Program-made: the position numbers and the translations under genes
Notes under the pieces: model-generated
Databases searched by the model: none
Told to the model about the DNA's origin: nothing
Seen by the model: only the letters and a program-made list of their open reading frames with translations
Assembly (NCBI GenBank): GCA_001931535.1
Contig: CP016211.1
Coordinates: forward strand, 3,252,501-3,316,500
Length of the DNA: 64,000 nucleotides
Direction of reading: 5' to 3'
Origin: Minicystis rosea
Lineage (GTDB): Bacteria > Myxococcota_A > Polyangia > Polyangiales > Polyangiaceae
Part shown: positions 63,401 through 64,000 of the stretch, in pieces
Layout of the letters: every line of letters begins with the position of its first letter
Numbering within the stretch: position 1 is the stretch's first letter

Positions 63401-64000
63401 CCCAATCAGCCGCGCACGCATCACGGGTCCACGCGCGAGATCGAACGGCCGCAGCGCCTCCGCTTCGATCTCGCGCCGCGCCGCCCCCTCGCGCTCGCTC
63501 TCGGGCAGGTCGGCCAAGCTCGAGAGCGCCAACGTCACCTCGGACACGTCATGAACGACGGCCACCGGCTTGCCGCAAGCAACGTCGTACGTCGTCCGCA
63601 GCACCTCGTGCCGGCGCACGATCTCCCGCAGGGCCCGCTCCAATGCGCCCGCATCGAGCGCGCCGGAGAGCCGTATCGCGACGGGCACGACATACGACGG
63701 ATCACCGGGCGCGAGCTGATCGATGAACCACAATCGCTCTTGCACAAACGACAGCACGCGCGGCACGCCGGGAGGCTCCACCGTGATGGCCAGCGCCTCC
63801 GCGCCCGCCACATCTCCCAACCGCCCCGCGAGCCCAGCCACGGTGGGCGCTTCGAACAGCGCTCGCAACGGCAGCTCGACCCCCAGCACCGCCCGCAACC
63901 GCGCAACGACGCGCGTGGCCGAGAGCGAGTGCCCCCCCAGCTCGAAGAACCCATCATGCGCGCCCACCCGCGGCACACGCAGCACCTCCGCAAAGACCCT
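60374..64000 (-). CDS. NRPS protein A, 5' part in window: PCP, C-A(Val)-PCP, start of C (partial)
   Basis: The reading frame is open to the right edge, so the true start lies outside. It begins with the end of a carrier (FFELGGHSLSATRV), then a C domain (HHIVSDAWS), an A domain with YTSGSTGTPKG, IAFDASTLEIW and GYGPTENTTF, and a carrier (FFALGGHSLLATQLV) followed by the first part of the next C domain (MPVSFAEERLWFLHQLD). The A-domain code I read is DALWLGGTFK, a valine-type code (DALWMGGTFK and DAFWIGGTFK are the published forms). After about 60482 the frame reads nonsense to a stop at 60374. The upstream carrier shows that at least one more module, and so at least one more residue, precedes. 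Confidence 0.93.
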   Translation of the reverse strand, partial: RVFAEVLRVPRVGAHDGFFELGGHSLSATRVVARLRAVLGVELPLRALFEAPTVAGLAGRLGDVAGAEALAITVEPPGVPRVLSFVQERLWFIDQLAPGDPSYVVPVAIRLSGALDAGALERALREIVRRHEVLRTTYDVACGKPVAVVHDVSEVTLALSSLADLPESEREGAARREIEAEALRPFDLARGPVMRARLIGLSEHDHVLVVALHHIVSDAWSIGVLTREMGALYDAFVAGRPSPLADLSIQYADYAAWQRRTLSGEREARQLAYWKDRLAGAPRTIELFTDKPRPPVSSHRGARVPIAVPEAVTEGLRRIARDRGATLFMTLLAGFEVLLHRYTEQTDLVVGTPIAGRTRSEVEGLIGCFVNTLALRVELSAELPFADLIARAREACLGAYAHQDLPFERLVQALEPERDPSRSPIFQIVFVLQNAPVAGAKPSEIGRRGFAAESGTAKFDLTFTLVETASGLAGGIEFATDLFEAPTIARMARHFEVLLAAAVAEPTRPIGELTILPEEELRRVVTTWNATRSEYPREATIHALFQAQAARTPDATALVRGDESISYGELLVRAHRLAHRLREMGVGAETAVGVYARRSIDLVVALVAVLEAGGFYVPLDPEMPDARLAWIVEDAAIGIVVAAGASLDGRAIGEVRVLDLAAASAWIAAASESPPEPSGHAEGLAYVMYTSGSTGTPKGVAVVHRGVVRLVKAQSYLPFDASEVFLQLAPIAFDASTLEIWGPLLSGGRLVMAPPEVPSLAQIGELIRTGGVTTSWLTAGLFNAMIDAHPEALRPLRRVLAGGEALSVPHVRRAMAALPGVQIINGYGPTENTTFTTCHVVTEGDLEGSIPIGRPIANTTVYILDPRGRPVPIGVPGELHAGGDGVARGYVRAHEGTSDRFVPDPFDGRPGARLYRTGDRARWLPDGTIAFSGRRDFQVKLRGFRIELGEIEAQLAHHSDVAEAVVMLREDVPGEPRLVGYVAAGERRPAPAELRAFLEARLPGYMVPPAFVIVDALPLTPNGKVDRRALGALGAGEIVGAQTIAPRGPIEETLAGLFAEVLRVAPERVGAQDGFFALGGHSLLATQLVARVRAVLGVDLPIRAVFEASTVAALAERTRHALAAGRGLDAPPLVAVTREPAMPVSFAEERLWFLHQLDPAAPSYAVPFPMRFSGGSMQRRSGGHCVRSCGVTRSCAPRSGKRMEGRWP
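60477..60482 (-). other. Frameshift site in NRPS protein A
   Basis: The C domain reads VPFPMRFSG then SMQRRSG in one frame, while the next frame continues GRLDAEALGRAL, the standard sequence. One added base in CCGCCC (60477-60482) would give FSGRLDAEAL. This is the second single-base loss in this NRPS locus. Confidence 0.88.
63865..63997 (-). repeat. Carrier-domain repeat, copy 2
   Basis: Partner of 57521-57653, same length with about seven substitutions. It encodes the carrier of the module just outside the window. Confidence 0.8.

Overview
The window is high-GC DNA whose gene content points to a myxobacterium (Myxococcota, probably Polyangiales/Sorangium-like). The signs are a MYXO-CTERM-like sorting tail, a membrane Ser/Thr kinase with a zinc-ribbon N-terminus, a receiver-DUF4388 protein, several low-complexity lipoproteins and a large non-ribosomal peptide synthetase (NRPS) locus. 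This assignment rests on gene content only. All functional calls are from reading protein motifs; no database search was run.

Layout. 0-7.7 kb: a MYXO-CTERM-like protein, a threonine-aldolase-family PLP enzyme, a small unknown gene, then a receiver/DUF4388 membrane protein and a Ser/Thr kinase, followed by a field of short hairpin repeats. 7.7-19 kb: an SPFH/zinc-ribbon protein divergent from an unknown gene, a NikR-like regulator coupled to an SDR, a LysR regulator divergent from a lactonase-like lipoprotein, a propeller-like lipoprotein, pabB, argS and a SPOR protein. 19-26 kb: a guanidino-metabolism-like cluster with an unknown gene, a degenerate arginine-deiminase paralogue, an intact arginine-deiminase-family enzyme, a secreted ferritin-like fusion and an arginase-family enzyme. 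26-31.4 kb: lipoproteins and mutS. 31.7-34.8 kb: a MarR-lipoprotein hydrolase-MFS operon with two copies of one palindromic operator. 34.8-38.7 kb: flavin reductase, RNase Z, a small membrane protein, a secreted unknown protein and a B3/B4-domain protein.

38.8 kb to the right edge is the biosynthetic locus. An ABC exporter and a FkbH-carrier protein-thioesterase fusion run rightward and meet, with a 10 bp gap, two very large NRPS genes running leftward. Each NRPS gene carries one single-base frameshift (near 60.48 kb and 45.25 kb). Repaired, the visible assembly line is carrier | C-A-PCP x3 in the first protein, then C-A-PCP x3 plus thioesterase in the second. Specificity codes read by hand suggest Val-Thr-Gly-(Gln-like)-Asp-Gly for the last six residues. 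Both thioesterase domains carry Cys where Ser is the usual nucleophile. The first NRPS gene runs off the right edge, so the peptide's start is unknown. No epimerase, methyltransferase, MbtH or phosphopantetheinyl transferase is visible.

Most likely undescribed systems: the FkbH-carrier-Cys-thioesterase fusion with its NRPS, and the coupled pair of arginine deiminase homologues in which one partner has lost its catalytic Cys. Also notable are a NikR homologue lacking its nickel ligands, the duplicated MarR operator, and several perfect hairpins.
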